From an uncultured Acidobacteriaceae bacterium (GTDB taxonomy: Bacteria; Acidobacteriota; Terriglobia; Terriglobales; Acidobacteriaceae): a DNA stretch of 64,000 nt. The stretch's first letter is position 1. The number at the start of each line of letters is the position of its first letter. Location: positions 1 to 64,000 of the forward strand of contig CAIMKZ010000033.1 of the NCBI GenBank assembly GCA_903842065.1, in the 5' to 3' direction. The notes beneath the pieces were generated by a model. It did not search any database and had not been told where the DNA came from. It saw nothing but the letters and a program-made list of their open reading frames with translations. Below are positions 48,227-57,830 of the stretch, piece by piece. A program made the translations under genes and the position numbers.

Positions 48227-50080
48227 ATGCACATCATCGATCAACCCGCCGATATCCGCCACTCGAGCCGAGGCTTCACGTGGATTCTGCTACTTGCGAC
48301 CGCTCAGTTCTTGCTCCTCCAGATGAGCACCGCTGCGAAGGGAGAACACGCATTTACGCTGGATTGGCACTTCTTGCCTGTAGTGACACTGAACCTTCTG
48401 CTGCTTGTATCCGGTCTGGTAATGGCTACTGCGCTGTTTCGGCGCTTCTGGGCGGCGGGAATGTTCATGATTGTGCTCACGGTTCTTATCTCCTACGCCA
48501 ACCAGAAGAAACTCAACGCGCTGGGCGACGTTCTGAAGCCAGCGGCAGATTACCAAAGAATCGCAGATGTACTACCCTTCCTCAACACATATCTATTCTC
48601 CCGACAGGCCATTTACCTATATCTGTACCTCGCCGTATGCGCATCAGCCACTGTGCTCCTTCAGAAGTACCTTCCAGTAGCGTCATGGGGAGCTCGCTTT
48701 CGTATTCAGGCTGGATTAAGTTCTCTGGCCATCATCCTTCTCTTTATCGCAAGTGCGCCGTTGTTGCCGAAGATCCATATGTATCAGCAGTGGCGGATTG
48801 AGTGGACCTACACCTGCCAGCGCGACGGTGTGCCTTTGGTCTTCCTCGTCAATCTTCGCGATGCCGGAACTCAAGCTCAGCTAACTGCTCCCTCCGGATA
48901 TGGTCCGGAGCAGATGGCTGCGATCGTTCAGCAAACGCTGGGCAACTACCAACCCGTGCCTCCGCCAAATCGCCGACCCGACGTGATCCTGATTGCGGCC
49001 GAAGCGATGATGGACCCTTCGACTCTGCCCGACATCTCTCATCCCGTTGACTGGCTTAGCTCCATTCATCGCCTTCAGCAGCAATCGGCGATACGCTCTC
49101 TGGCCTCTCCAACCTTCGGCGGCTTCAGCATCAACGCGGATTTTGAAGTATTGACCGGGTTCCCGGAGCGTTTCGCGGCAAACGCCGGAGATACCGTTGC
49201 CGATGGCCTGACTGGCGCGGTCCCTTCCCTGGCCCGTGTGTTCAAGGATAACGGTTATCAAACAATTGCCATCCTCCCGACGCCATCTACGCTCTTCCGC
49301 CACGAGTGGGTTTTCAGCAAGGCCTTTGGATTTGATCGCGCAATGTTCCAGGACGAACTGGGCGGGGTTATGGGCGAGATCTCAGATAGTTCCATCATCG
49401 CAAGAGCCCTTCAAGAGCTCGACAGGCCCTCCAAAAAGCCGAAGTTCATCTACATCCAGCTGGAACACAACCACATGCCGTGGGATAAGACGAAGGGATA
49501 TTCCAGTCCCGAAGTTGTGCCCGGCACTAAGCTCAGCGGAGCCGATGCGGCCAGCTTCGGCGTGTATGTTCAGGGCGTATACGAGACGGACCGCCTCATT
49601 GGAAACCTGGCCACTACCCTCGAAAAGCACGGCACTCCAGTGGTACTTGGACTGTATGGCGATCATCTTCCCGCCCTCGGGACAGATGCCCTGCAAAAGC
49701 TGGGAGTCGGCTCAGGAAGCGCGCTCGACTCTCCCGAAGCCGCTCTTGCCTTCCACACGACTCCGGGATTCGTCTGGTCGAACGCCGGACCCGCTCCACC
49801 TGCACAGGCCTCTGAAATCACTGGGATGAACTATATGGCCGTAGCGCTGCTGCGCAGGGCCGGCATCTCGCATCCCTTCTACACCGGATTCCTGCCCCAG
49901 GCCGAGCGCTACGCTCTGGCCATCGACCGCCAGTTTGTTGTGAGTCCAGATGGAAATTCCCACCGCGATATTCCCCCGGAAGCACAGGCGGAGATGAAGA
50001 TATACGAGTTGCTTGAGTACGACATGATCTACGGCAAACAGTACGCGGCAAAGTATCTGTTTCCGGAGCTGACGCACTAA
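48227..50080 (+). CDS. Membrane sulfatase-fold enzyme, LtaS/OpgB-like phosphotransferase family
   Basis: A 617-aa protein with five N-terminal transmembrane helices (up to about residue 180) and an extracytoplasmic alkaline-phosphatase/sulfatase domain. Metal-site residues are Glu259 in ILIAAEAMM and Asp-His in LYGDHLPALG. The usual Thr nucleophile position aligns with Ser301 in GGFSINADF. This group includes lipoteichoic acid synthases and glucan phosphoglycerol transferases; in a diderm a glycan or lipid modification is more likely. ATG 48227 gives a natural cytoplasmic N-terminus; the frame opens at GTG 48107. Confidence 0.8.
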   Translation: MHIIDQPADIRHSSRGFTWILLLATAQFLLLQMSTAAKGEHAFTLDWHFLPVVTLNLLLLVSGLVMATALFRRFWAAGMFMIVLTVLISYANQKKLNALGDVLKPAADYQRIADVLPFLNTYLFSRQAIYLYLYLAVCASATVLLQKYLPVASWGARFRIQAGLSSLAIILLFIASAPLLPKIHMYQQWRIEWTYTCQRDGVPLVFLVNLRDAGTQAQLTAPSGYGPEQMAAIVQQTLGNYQPVPPPNRRPDVILIAAEAMMDPSTLPDISHPVDWLSSIHRLQQQSAIRSLASPTFGGFSINADFEVLTGFPERFAANAGDTVADGLTGAVPSLARVFKDNGYQTIAILPTPSTLFRHEWVFSKAFGFDRAMFQDELGGVMGEISDSSIIARALQELDRPSKKPKFIYIQLEHNHMPWDKTKGYSSPEVVPGTKLSGADAASFGVYVQGVYETDRLIGNLATTLEKHGTPVVLGLYGDHLPALGTDALQKLGVGSGSALDSPEAALAFHTTPGFVWSNAGPAPPAQASEITGMNYMAVALLRRAGISHPFYTGFLPQAERYALAIDRQFVVSPDGNSHRDIPPEAQAEMKIYELLEYDMIYGKQYAAKYLFPELTH

Positions 50081-50306
50081 TATGGCCTGCCTGCTGGGCC
50101 GCGGTTGTCGCTGCCCGGCGATAGAAACGCTGGACGCTGACTACCCGCCAAATGACAGGCTTTTCCGTCTGGCCCAAATCTAATATGCTGGTAACTGGGC
50201 CTCTCGCCAATTTGTGCTCACTTTCGTCTTTGCAGGAGTGAGATGCGTCTTTGAATACAACGCCTCATTCCAGGGGCACACGAAAGAAAGATAGGTCTTT
50301 AACTGC

Positions 50307-50987
50307 ATGAACTCCCCGATTGTGTTTGTGAGTGGAAGCAAGGGCGGTGTCGGAAAATCCATCGTCACCATGGCAATGCTCGATTACCTGACTACGGCTG
50401 GCCGTCAGGTGAAGCTCGTGGAAACCGACCTCGCGAACCCGGATGTTTGGCGCGCTTATGGCCGCAACATGGATGCTGAACTACTGGACCTCGATCAGGA
50501 AGATGGCTGGATCAATCTGGTCAACCTGCTGGACTCCGACCCGCAATGCACCTTTGTCGTGAATACACCGGCGCGCAGCAACGAAGGCGTGCAGTCCTTC
50601 GGCAGAGTCTTGATCGACTCCATGAGCGAGCTGAACCGGCGACTGGTGACGCTCTGGGTGATCAACCGCCAGCGCGACAGCATCGAGCTGCTCGACTCTT
50701 ATATGCAGGCGATGCCACTAGGCCGAGTGCATGTAATCCGGAATGGCTACTTCGGCGAAGACCGCAAGTTTGAGCTCTACGAGCGCAGTGAGATGAAGCG
50801 CACCATCAAGGACCAGGGCGGAATGAGCCTGTATCTTCCTGATCTGGCAGACCGCGTGACCGATGCGCTCTACACAGACCGCATTACGCTGGCCGAGGCC
50901 GCGGGCAAGCTGAAACTCGGCGACCGGGCCGTCCTTCAGACCTGGCGTGGCGCAGTACGCACCATGATGACCCAGATGGAGTTCTGA
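50307..50987 (+). CDS. ParA/MinD-like P-loop ATPase, orphan
   Basis: A 226-aa SIMIBI-class ATPase with the deviant Walker A FVSGSKGGVGKSIVTM near residues 6-20 and KLVETDLANPDVWRAYG for the second Asp. Centromere-partitioning ParA proteins have a partner and a parS site; neither is adjacent. It could be a chromosomal MinD/MipZ-like or a mobilisation-linked ATPase. It stands alone between the sulfatase-fold gene and a toxin-antitoxin pair. Confidence 0.7.
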   Translation: MNSPIVFVSGSKGGVGKSIVTMAMLDYLTTAGRQVKLVETDLANPDVWRAYGRNMDAELLDLDQEDGWINLVNLLDSDPQCTFVVNTPARSNEGVQSFGRVLIDSMSELNRRLVTLWVINRQRDSIELLDSYMQAMPLGRVHVIRNGYFGEDRKFELYERSEMKRTIKDQGGMSLYLPDLADRVTDALYTDRITLAEAAGKLKLGDRAVLQTWRGAVRTMMTQMEF

Positions 50988-51055
50988 GCGTGCGCTAAAG
51001 GCTGCTCCCGATACTGTTGTATCGCAATCGGGAAGTTCATTGATTCTTATTTGCA

Positions 51056-51078
51056 TTGTGGTTCCGTTGTGACTACAA
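51056..51078. promoter_or_regulatory. Imperfect inverted repeat upstream of the DinJ-like antitoxin
   Basis: TTGTGGT (51056-51062) and ACTACAA (51072-51078) pair with one mismatch across a 9-bp spacer, ending 18 bp before the antitoxin ATG. A RelB/DinJ autoregulatory operator is likely by position; symmetry is only moderate. Confidence 0.5.
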
Positions 51079-51096
51079 TATTGACAGAGGATCAAC

Positions 51097-51363
51097 ATGG
51101 CTATCGCCGACACCTACGTTCGCGCCCGGATCGATACCCTGACCAAGGAGCGAGCCGCCGATGCGCTGGAAGCGATGGGACTCTCCATCTCTGACGCCAT
51201 CCGTCTGATGATGCTGCGCGTGGCCGACGAGAAGCGCCTTCCGTTTGAGGTCCGTGTACCCAATCCGACAACGCGCAGGGCCATGACGGAACTCGAAGCG
51301 GGCAAGGGGAAGAGTTTCAGTAGCGTGAAGGCTCTGATGGACGACCTCCATGCGGACGATTGA
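51097..51363 (+). CDS. RelB/DinJ-family antitoxin
   Basis: An 88-aa protein with a ribbon-helix-helix N-terminus (YVRARIDTLTKERAADALEAMGLSISDAIRLM), the DinJ hallmark, and a C-terminal toxin-binding tail (AGKGKSFSSVKALMDDLHAD). The stop overlaps the YafQ-like toxin by 14 nt. It presumably represses its promoter through the upstream repeat. Confidence 0.88.
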   Translation: MAIADTYVRARIDTLTKERAADALEAMGLSISDAIRLMMLRVADEKRLPFEVRVPNPTTRRAMTELEAGKGKSFSSVKALMDDLHADD

Positions 51364-51631
51364 ACGATCTTCCGCATTCAAGCGCGACTACAAGCGCGAA
51401 TCTAAAGGGCGGTACAGGGCTACGCTCGATGACGACCTTGTGCCGGTATTAACAGCACTGGTGAACGATCAACCGCTTGAGCCGCGTCACCGCGATCACG
51501 AACTTGTTGGTGATTGGAGCGGTTTCCGCGAGTGTCACGTCAAGCCTGATCTGCTGTTGATCTATAAGAAGCTCGATGAAGAGAATTTGTGGCTGGCGCG
51601 GCTTGGGTCGCATAGTGAGTTGTTTGGGTAG
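51350..51631 (+). CDS. YafQ/RelE-type toxin
   Basis: A 93-aa ribosome-dependent mRNA interferase candidate. YafQ residues are visible: His48 and His51 in PRHRDHELVGDW, then FRECHVKPDLLLIY with His, Asp and the final RLGSHSELFG with His. These match the catalytic His/Asp cluster of YafQ. ATG 51350 lies inside the antitoxin end. It converges with the HNH gene, 6 bp apart. Confidence 0.88.
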   Translation: MRTIERSSAFKRDYKRESKGRYRATLDDDLVPVLTALVNDQPLEPRHRDHELVGDWSGFRECHVKPDLLLIYKKLDEENLWLARLGSHSELFG

Positions 51632-51637
51632 GAATAA

Positions 51638-52195
51638 TCACGACTTCTTTGAGAGCACAGCATCACGCAGACGGTATGCAATACCATCTGCTTCTTCCAT
51701 TAGTTCGAATATCTGGTTTTTGATTTCGCAATATCGCTTCCAATCCTCAGGACACTTCTCCTCCATCTTTTCGAGATCAACCTTAACTGCAAACCTGTCG
51801 ATGTAGTTGCGGATTGATTCGCGAGTGGATTCAAAGGCTGTTTGTTCAGTAATTTTTTCTCTAAGGAAATCGCGCCAGTCCTTCGCGCCCTTGGCGGAGT
51901 TGCACTTCCTGCAACAAGGGACTAAATTGCCGAGTTGGTGTCCATATCCTCGGAGATTAGCGCCCTCGACCAAACCGACGACGTGATCCCAAGTCTCTGC
52001 GACCAAACCGCAATAAACGCAAACAAGTTCGCCGTCGGGGGGCTGACCTAGCAATCGAAGGCCTACATCCAGATCTGCTTCTTTGTAGTCATCCACCGGA
52101 GCAATCGCAGAAGCGAAGGCATGATTTATCGTTGTCTTCCTCTTCTGAACGATAGAGTATCGTGCAAGATGAGATTTGATACTTTGCTTCTTCAT
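51638..52195 (-). CDS. HNH endonuclease-domain protein
   Basis: A 185-aa protein with an HNH nuclease unit (residues about 60-105). CVYCG gives the first Cys pair, TWDHVVGL the catalytic His, LVPCCRKCNSAKG the Asn and second Cys pair. The N- and C-terminal parts are lysine/glutamate-rich helices without known fold. It could be a phage or mobile-element remnant or a stand-alone nuclease. It follows recN on the same strand with a 68-bp gap and lies beside a toxin-antitoxin pair, i.e. an accessory pocket. Confidence 0.75.
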   Translation of the reverse strand: MKKQSIKSHLARYSIVQKRKTTINHAFASAIAPVDDYKEADLDVGLRLLGQPPDGELVCVYCGLVAETWDHVVGLVEGANLRGYGHQLGNLVPCCRKCNSAKGAKDWRDFLREKITEQTAFESTRESIRNYIDRFAVKVDLEKMEEKCPEDWKRYCEIKNQIFELMEEADGIAYRLRDAVLSKKS

Positions 52196-52263
52196 GCGCC
52201 CTTCGAAGCTCCACGAGTGCCCGATTTAGACACGCTTTATGAGAACAGAACTTTAGACCCGCA

Positions 52264-53943
52264 CTACCGGCTGACCGCAATCATCTGCGCCGCATGCTGA
52301 AGGCTGGCATCCGTCACCTTTGCGCCACTCAGCATCCGGGCCACTTCGTGAGTCCGAGAGCGGTCGTCCAGGACCCGGATCTGCGTCTTGGTGCGGCCGT
52401 CCTGGTCGCGCTTTTCGACTACCAGATGCTGGTCGGCAAAGGCGGCGATCTGGGGCAAATGCGTCACACACAAAACCTGCTGACCGCGGCCCAGGGCCTT
52501 GAGCTTGGAGCCAACAGCTTCCGCGGCCCGGCCACCGATGCCGATGTCAATCTCATCAAAGACCAGGGTCCGCGGAGTAGGAATCTTCTTGGTCTTCGAT
52601 GAGGTCTCTTCCACAGCCACCTTCAAAGCCAGCATGATGCGGCTCAACTCGCCGCCGGACGCAATCTCGACCAGGGGCTTAACGGGTTCGCCGGCGTTGG
52701 TGGCGATAAGATAGGTAACCTCGTCCCAGCCTGCGGCGGTCCAGTGGGCGGTCGCATCCGCTGACGCCACAGCCACCTCAAATTTCACCTTCATGGCCAG
52801 GGAGTTGATCTGGGCCTCGGCCAGCTTGGCCAGCTTTTGGGCGGCGGCTTTACGCTCTGCTGTCAGGGCAGAAGCCGCGGCGCGGTAGGCATGGGCAGCC
52901 TCGTCCGCTTCTTTGCGCAACACTTTAAGTATCTCGTCCCGATCCTCGACTTCACTCAACTTACGCGCCACATCCTCGCCAAAAACAATCACATCGGCAA
53001 CGGTCTTGCCGTACTTTTTCTTGAGCCGGTCGAGCAGGGCAAGGCGATCTTCGATATCGGCCAGCCGCTCCGGGCTGGCGTTGATGCCCTCGGCGTAATC
53101 GCGCAGGGTTGCGGCAATGTCGGAGATGACGGCGCGTGCAGAAGCGAGCTGCTGGGCAGAGTCAGCGAAGCGCGGGTCGTAGCGGGCCAGTTCCTCTACG
53201 TTCTTGAGCGCCGCGCGCAGTGCCACCTCGGCCGAGGATCCGCCCTCATAGAGCTGGTCGAATCCGCCTTCGGCGGCGGCGTAGAGCTTTTCGGCGTTGG
53301 CCAGGACGCGCTTTTCGGTCTCTAATGCCTCGTCCTCGCCGGCGGTCAGGCGGGCATCCTCGATCTCCTTGCGCTGGTAGCTCCACAGATCGACCATGCG
53401 CAGGCGGTCCTGCTCGCCGTGGAGCAATTCGTTCAGCTTGTCGGTAGCCCCGCGCCAGTGTGCGTGCGCTGCCTCAACCCGCGCGGCATCGATGCCACCA
53501 AAGCGGTCGAGCAAAGCCCGCTGCTGCGTCTGGTCAAAGGACTGGAGCGTCTCGGCCTGGGCGTGGACCAGCGCCAGCTCCGGGGCGAGCTGCTTGAGCA
53601 CCTGGACGGTTGCGGCCTGGTTATTCACGAATACACGGCCCTTGCCGCTGGCCAAAACCTCGCGCCGGAGAATGATCTCCGCGCCCTCGGCGTCGATTCC
53701 GTTGACTTCGAGGATTGCCTCGGCGGCAGGCGTGGACTCAAAGACGCACGAGACGACAGCCTTCTCCGCCCCGTGGCGCACCACGTCGGCCGAGCCCTTT
53801 CCGCCCATCAGCAGGGCAAGGGCATCCACAAGTATCGATTTGCCCGCACCGGTCTCGCCCGTGAGCAGGTTCAAGCCTGGCCCGAAGGAAGCGATGGCGT
53901 GGTCGATGACGGCGTAGTTTTCAGCGCGCAGTTCAACGAGCAT
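52264..53943 (-). CDS. recN: DNA repair protein RecN
   Basis: An SMC-like ATPase in double-strand-break repair, 559 aa. Walker A is GETGAGKS (29-36), with a coiled-coil middle, Walker B in TLVFDEIDIGIGG, the ABC-type signature in EIASGGELSRIMLALK, and a TRTHEVARMLSG segment before the C-terminus. ATG 53943 (MLVELRAENYAVID) is the family start. A longer open frame to 54120 lies over the divergent tolQ leader. It is divergent from tolQ with 185 bp between. Confidence 0.95.
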   Translation of the reverse strand: MLVELRAENYAVIDHAIASFGPGLNLLTGETGAGKSILVDALALLMGGKGSADVVRHGAEKAVVSCVFESTPAAEAILEVNGIDAEGAEIILRREVLASGKGRVFVNNQAATVQVLKQLAPELALVHAQAETLQSFDQTQQRALLDRFGGIDAARVEAAHAHWRGATDKLNELLHGEQDRLRMVDLWSYQRKEIEDARLTAGEDEALETEKRVLANAEKLYAAAEGGFDQLYEGGSSAEVALRAALKNVEELARYDPRFADSAQQLASARAVISDIAATLRDYAEGINASPERLADIEDRLALLDRLKKKYGKTVADVIVFGEDVARKLSEVEDRDEILKVLRKEADEAAHAYRAAASALTAERKAAAQKLAKLAEAQINSLAMKVKFEVAVASADATAHWTAAGWDEVTYLIATNAGEPVKPLVEIASGGELSRIMLALKVAVEETSSKTKKIPTPRTLVFDEIDIGIGGRAAEAVGSKLKALGRGQQVLCVTHLPQIAAFADQHLVVEKRDQDGRTKTQIRVLDDRSRTHEVARMLSGAKVTDASLQHAAQMIAVSR

Positions 53944-54128
53944 GGAAGGCACCCGCGAAAGACAGTTATCCGAGCACAGCGTAGCACGGCGGACGGGGGT
54001 AGAGGATGAGGGGTTTTTGGGCCGGGGCCGCGGGCGCATCGAGATGGATAAGGGGCATCGAATTGAGCACTTTAGCAGCAGGACTATGTCTGATACCGTG
54101 GATAGTGAGGTGAACGGCAATTCCTACC

Positions 54129-54917
54129 ATGGTTTTCGCGCTGATTTTGCAGGCTGATGGCGGTGGCGTCCCCGAGCTTGGGGCGCAGGGCTTCAAGGCG
54201 CTTGGCGAGATGATGAGCAACATCGGGCCGATCGCGATCGGTGTGCTCACGCTGCTGCTGATCTCCAGCCTCTACTCCTGGACTCTGATCTTCGCCAAGT
54301 GGTCGGCCTTCCGCAAGGCCACAAACGAGAGCAAGCAGTTCGTACGCGCCTTCCGCAAGGCCACGCGGCTTCAGGAGATCGCTTCCCTTGCCCAGGAGAC
54401 GCCAAACAGCCCTCTGGCGCAGGTCTTCGAGGACGTCTACGAGACCTACAAGCGGCAGACGGGCGGCTCGGGACCTCCACTAAACCTCACTCCGCTGGAG
54501 CGCAGCGCGCAGACGGCTGCCAGCGAGGCGATTACCGCGCTCGAGCGCCGGATGTCCTGGCTGGCGACGATCGCTTCTACGAGTCCGTTTGTCGGCCTGT
54601 TTGGCACGGTAATGGGCATCGTGGACGCCTTCCATGGCCTCGGCACATCCGGAGCGGCAACGCTGCGGGCGGTTGCCCCGGGCATCAGCGAGGCGCTCAT
54701 CACCACGGCGGCAGGCCTGTTTGTAGCGGTTCCGGCACTGGTGGCCTACAACCAGTTCGTTTCACGGGTCAGGATATTCGCTTCGGCTACCGACGACTTC
54801 TGCCGCGAACTGTTGAACTCGCTGGAAGAGATGCCGGCGCGGCCCGCGGCGCCACCGCCTGTCTCGCCACGAAATCCTGACGGCGGGCGCGATCTCGAAC
54901 GTGGTCCCCAACGCTGA
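54129..54917 (+). CDS. tolQ: TolQ/ExbB-family proton channel protein
   Basis: A 262-aa inner-membrane protein with three TM segments (about 35-55, 145-165, 185-210) and the conserved TLRAVAPGISEALITTAAGLFVAVPA motif. It uses the proton gradient to energise TolA or TonB. TolQ rather than ExbB because tolR, tolB and pal follow in order. A Pro-rich C-terminal tail is unusual. First gene of the Tol-Pal operon. Confidence 0.9.
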   Translation: MVFALILQADGGGVPELGAQGFKALGEMMSNIGPIAIGVLTLLLISSLYSWTLIFAKWSAFRKATNESKQFVRAFRKATRLQEIASLAQETPNSPLAQVFEDVYETYKRQTGGSGPPLNLTPLERSAQTAASEAITALERRMSWLATIASTSPFVGLFGTVMGIVDAFHGLGTSGAATLRAVAPGISEALITTAAGLFVAVPALVAYNQFVSRVRIFASATDDFCRELLNSLEEMPARPAAPPPVSPRNPDGGRDLERGPQR

Positions 54918-54992
54918 GCACTTCCGGTGCGGGTGATCTTTTGGTTGAGAGTAGTGGCTGGTTGGACGAGAGTAAGGGCTGGAGTTTAGGCG

Positions 54993-55424
<432 letters not shown>

Positions 55425-55451
55425 GAACGAGTCGGCAAGTCAGCCAAAGCC

Positions 55452-56240
55452 ATGCAGAGCATCCTTCAAAGCGTAGACCATCTGGAGCGGGAGATCACCC
55501 CGGAGCGCATTGCCGCTCCGGCCGCAGGGGCCATCGTGCTTCATGTGGTCCTGTGCGGGATGCTCGCTTACTACGGATGGATTATGGGGCTGTTTCACCA
55601 CTCTTTCTGGGGCACGGCCGGGGCTGGCGGAGCGATGCAGGTAAATCTGGTGTCGAGCGCCCTTCCCTTGCCCGCCGAACAGATTAACGAGAATGTACTG
55701 GCAACCGAGACCCCAAGCCAGGCTCCGGCCCAGGCCAGCCAGAAGCAGCAGCGGCAGCAGGATCAGGACGCCATCGCCATCGCCAGCAAGAAGTCCAAGC
55801 CGCAGACCCAGACCACACCGAAGACGATCAAGAATCCGGTCCCGGCCAAGCCGAATACCGCTCAGTTCGGCGAGCAGGCCGGATCGCAGATGCAGCGTTC
55901 GACGCAGCAGCAGGTAGCTTCGAACGGGCCGGCCACGGTCGGCGACGGCGACTTTGCCAGCAAATACCCCTGGTACGTTGACCAGATCAACCGCAAGATG
56001 GCGAACTCCTGGTTCCGGCAGGAGGTCGATCCGAGAACGCCGCGCGGCACGCGGGTGTTCCTTGTATTCACGATCAACCGGGATGGCAGCCCGAACGGGA
56101 TCGCCGTGGACCGCTCAAGCGGCAGCCCTACGCTTGACCGCTCCTGCCTGCGGGGAGCGCAGCGCGTTGACACTTTCGGTTCGTTGCCGGGCGGCTATAA
56201 CCAGAACTCGCTGAAGGTCTCCTATTATTGTGAGTATTAG
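55452..56240 (+). CDS. TonB/TolA-like energy transducer
   Basis: A 262-aa protein with one TM (about 30-50). A Gln/Pro/Lys-rich periplasmic spacer (about 85-150) and a TonB C-terminal domain (about 175-262, IAVDRSSGSPTLDRSCL) follow. By gene order it plays TolA, carrying the Tol complex force to the outer membrane, but its fold looks like TonB. It may also serve the TonB-dependent receptors. The start ATG follows tolR by 28 bp. Confidence 0.82.
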   Translation: MQSILQSVDHLEREITPERIAAPAAGAIVLHVVLCGMLAYYGWIMGLFHHSFWGTAGAGGAMQVNLVSSALPLPAEQINENVLATETPSQAPAQASQKQQRQQDQDAIAIASKKSKPQTQTTPKTIKNPVPAKPNTAQFGEQAGSQMQRSTQQQVASNGPATVGDGDFASKYPWYVDQINRKMANSWFRQEVDPRTPRGTRVFLVFTINRDGSPNGIAVDRSSGSPTLDRSCLRGAQRVDTFGSLPGGYNQNSLKVSYYCEY

Positions 56241-56352
56241 AGTGGCCGGCGCAAATCGGCGATGGATAGAGCAACCTTAGCCTTGCCGTAGTTGTCTAAT
56301 CAGTACCGGTACGCACGTAGTGTTTCCGTTTTTCTGGAAGGATATTTATCTG

Positions 56353-57705
56353 ATGAAAGCTCCTGCTCTGTTGCGTGCATTCCTCCCTGCCCTTATCTGC
56401 ATTCTTGTGTTTGTTTCATGTGCCGGTATCGGAGCCCAGGACTGGGTTCGCACCGGAACGAATCTGAGCAACACGACGATTCGTCTGGCGGCATCGGACT
56501 TCAAGCCCGTCGGCGCTGACCCGCAAACTCCCACGCTCAAGTCTGTCTTCGACGCAACGCTTGCCAAGGATCTCGACAACGCCGGCATCTTCGAGATGGT
56601 ATCCAAGAGCCTGACGCCCCAGTCGATGCCCGGCGCGCCAAACGAGATTGTGCTGAGCCAGTGGTCTGCCGACCCGGCCAACGCGGCCATGGTGGCCTTC
56701 GGAGCGCTGTCTGTAAACAGCGGCAAACTGGCCGTATACGGATGGCTCTTCGACACCAGGAACACAGCCAACCCCCAGGTCTTCGGCCAGCAGTTCAACG
56801 AAGCTGCCTCCCCTGAGATGGCGCGGACCATCGCCCACCGCTTCGCCGACGCCATCATCTACCGGCTTGGCGGCGGCGTAAACGGCATCGCCGAGACAAA
56901 AATCTACTTTGTGAGTTCGCGCACCGGCTCCAAGGAGATCTGGTCGATGGACTACGACGGCGAAAACCAGCAGCAGATCACCCATCTGGGCACCATCGCG
57001 CTGTCGCCCCGCATCTCGCCAGACAACTCGCGTGTAGCCTTTGCCGCGCTCGGGGATGGTGGCTGGTCGGTACGCATGTACTCGTTCGACCTGGGCCGTC
57101 TGGTGAGCTTCCCTGCCGGTACGGCGGGCGGAAGCAACCAGTCTCCGGCATGGTCCTCTGACGGGGCAAAGATCGCCTTCTCCTCGGCGCGCTCGGGAAA
57201 GCCAGAGATATGGGTGGCCGACGCCAGCGGCAGCAACCTGCGCCGGCTTACTGCGTTTGGAACCGACACTTCGCCTTCGTGGAATCCCCGCACCAACAGC
57301 CAGATCGCCTGGATCAGCGGACGGACCGGCCTGCCCCAGATCTACATCATGGACATGGACGGCTCGAACGTACAGCGAATGACCGACGGCGGCTACGCGG
57401 TCTCGCCCAACTGGGCGCCCAACGGCGGCCTGCTCACCTTCAGCTGGAACCGCAAGTACGGCCCCGGCGATCCCGGCGGGCAGGACATCTACGTCATGGA
57501 CATCGCCAGCAAACGCTGGCTTCAGGCCACGCACGAGTCGGGCAGCAACGATTTCCCTGCCTGGTCGCCCGATGGCCGCCACATCGTCTTTGAGCGCACC
57601 ATCGGCGGGCACGCGCAGATCTGGTCTATGCTGGCCGACGGCACCCACCAGCAGCAGCTCACCCATTCCGGCAACAACTTCATGCCCAATTGGAGCTTGA
57701 AGTAG
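56353..57705 (+). CDS. tolB: TolB, Tol-Pal periplasmic beta-propeller
   Basis: A 450-aa periplasmic protein with signal peptide (about 1-28). An N-terminal alpha/beta domain is followed by a six-bladed propeller, seen as repeats of WSSDGAKIAFSSARSGKPEIW, GLPQIYIMDMDGSNVQRMT and YAVSPNWAPNGGLLTF. It links Pal and TolA. ATG 56353 has GGAAGGA about 10 nt upstream; ATG 56320 would add residues before the signal peptide. Confidence 0.92.
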   Translation: MKAPALLRAFLPALICILVFVSCAGIGAQDWVRTGTNLSNTTIRLAASDFKPVGADPQTPTLKSVFDATLAKDLDNAGIFEMVSKSLTPQSMPGAPNEIVLSQWSADPANAAMVAFGALSVNSGKLAVYGWLFDTRNTANPQVFGQQFNEAASPEMARTIAHRFADAIIYRLGGGVNGIAETKIYFVSSRTGSKEIWSMDYDGENQQQITHLGTIALSPRISPDNSRVAFAALGDGGWSVRMYSFDLGRLVSFPAGTAGGSNQSPAWSSDGAKIAFSSARSGKPEIWVADASGSNLRRLTAFGTDTSPSWNPRTNSQIAWISGRTGLPQIYIMDMDGSNVQRMTDGGYAVSPNWAPNGGLLTFSWNRKYGPGDPGGQDIYVMDIASKRWLQATHESGSNDFPAWSPDGRHIVFERTIGGHAQIWSMLADGTHQQQLTHSGNNFMPNWSLK

Positions 57706-57830
57706 ACTGTTCTGTCTGGTTTTTTTAGCAACTCCGGCGCGGATGGGCTATGATTTTCATCGATGTGTTGAACGGTGTTCGCGTGATTCCTAAGCGTGAC
57801 ACCTACATGCAGGAAGGAAGGAGTCGTCAG

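Noticed and set aside
51006..51033. Hairpin TCCCGAT...ATCGGGA after the ParA-like gene as a terminator
   Set aside because: Only a 7-bp stem with a 14-nt loop and no T-run.
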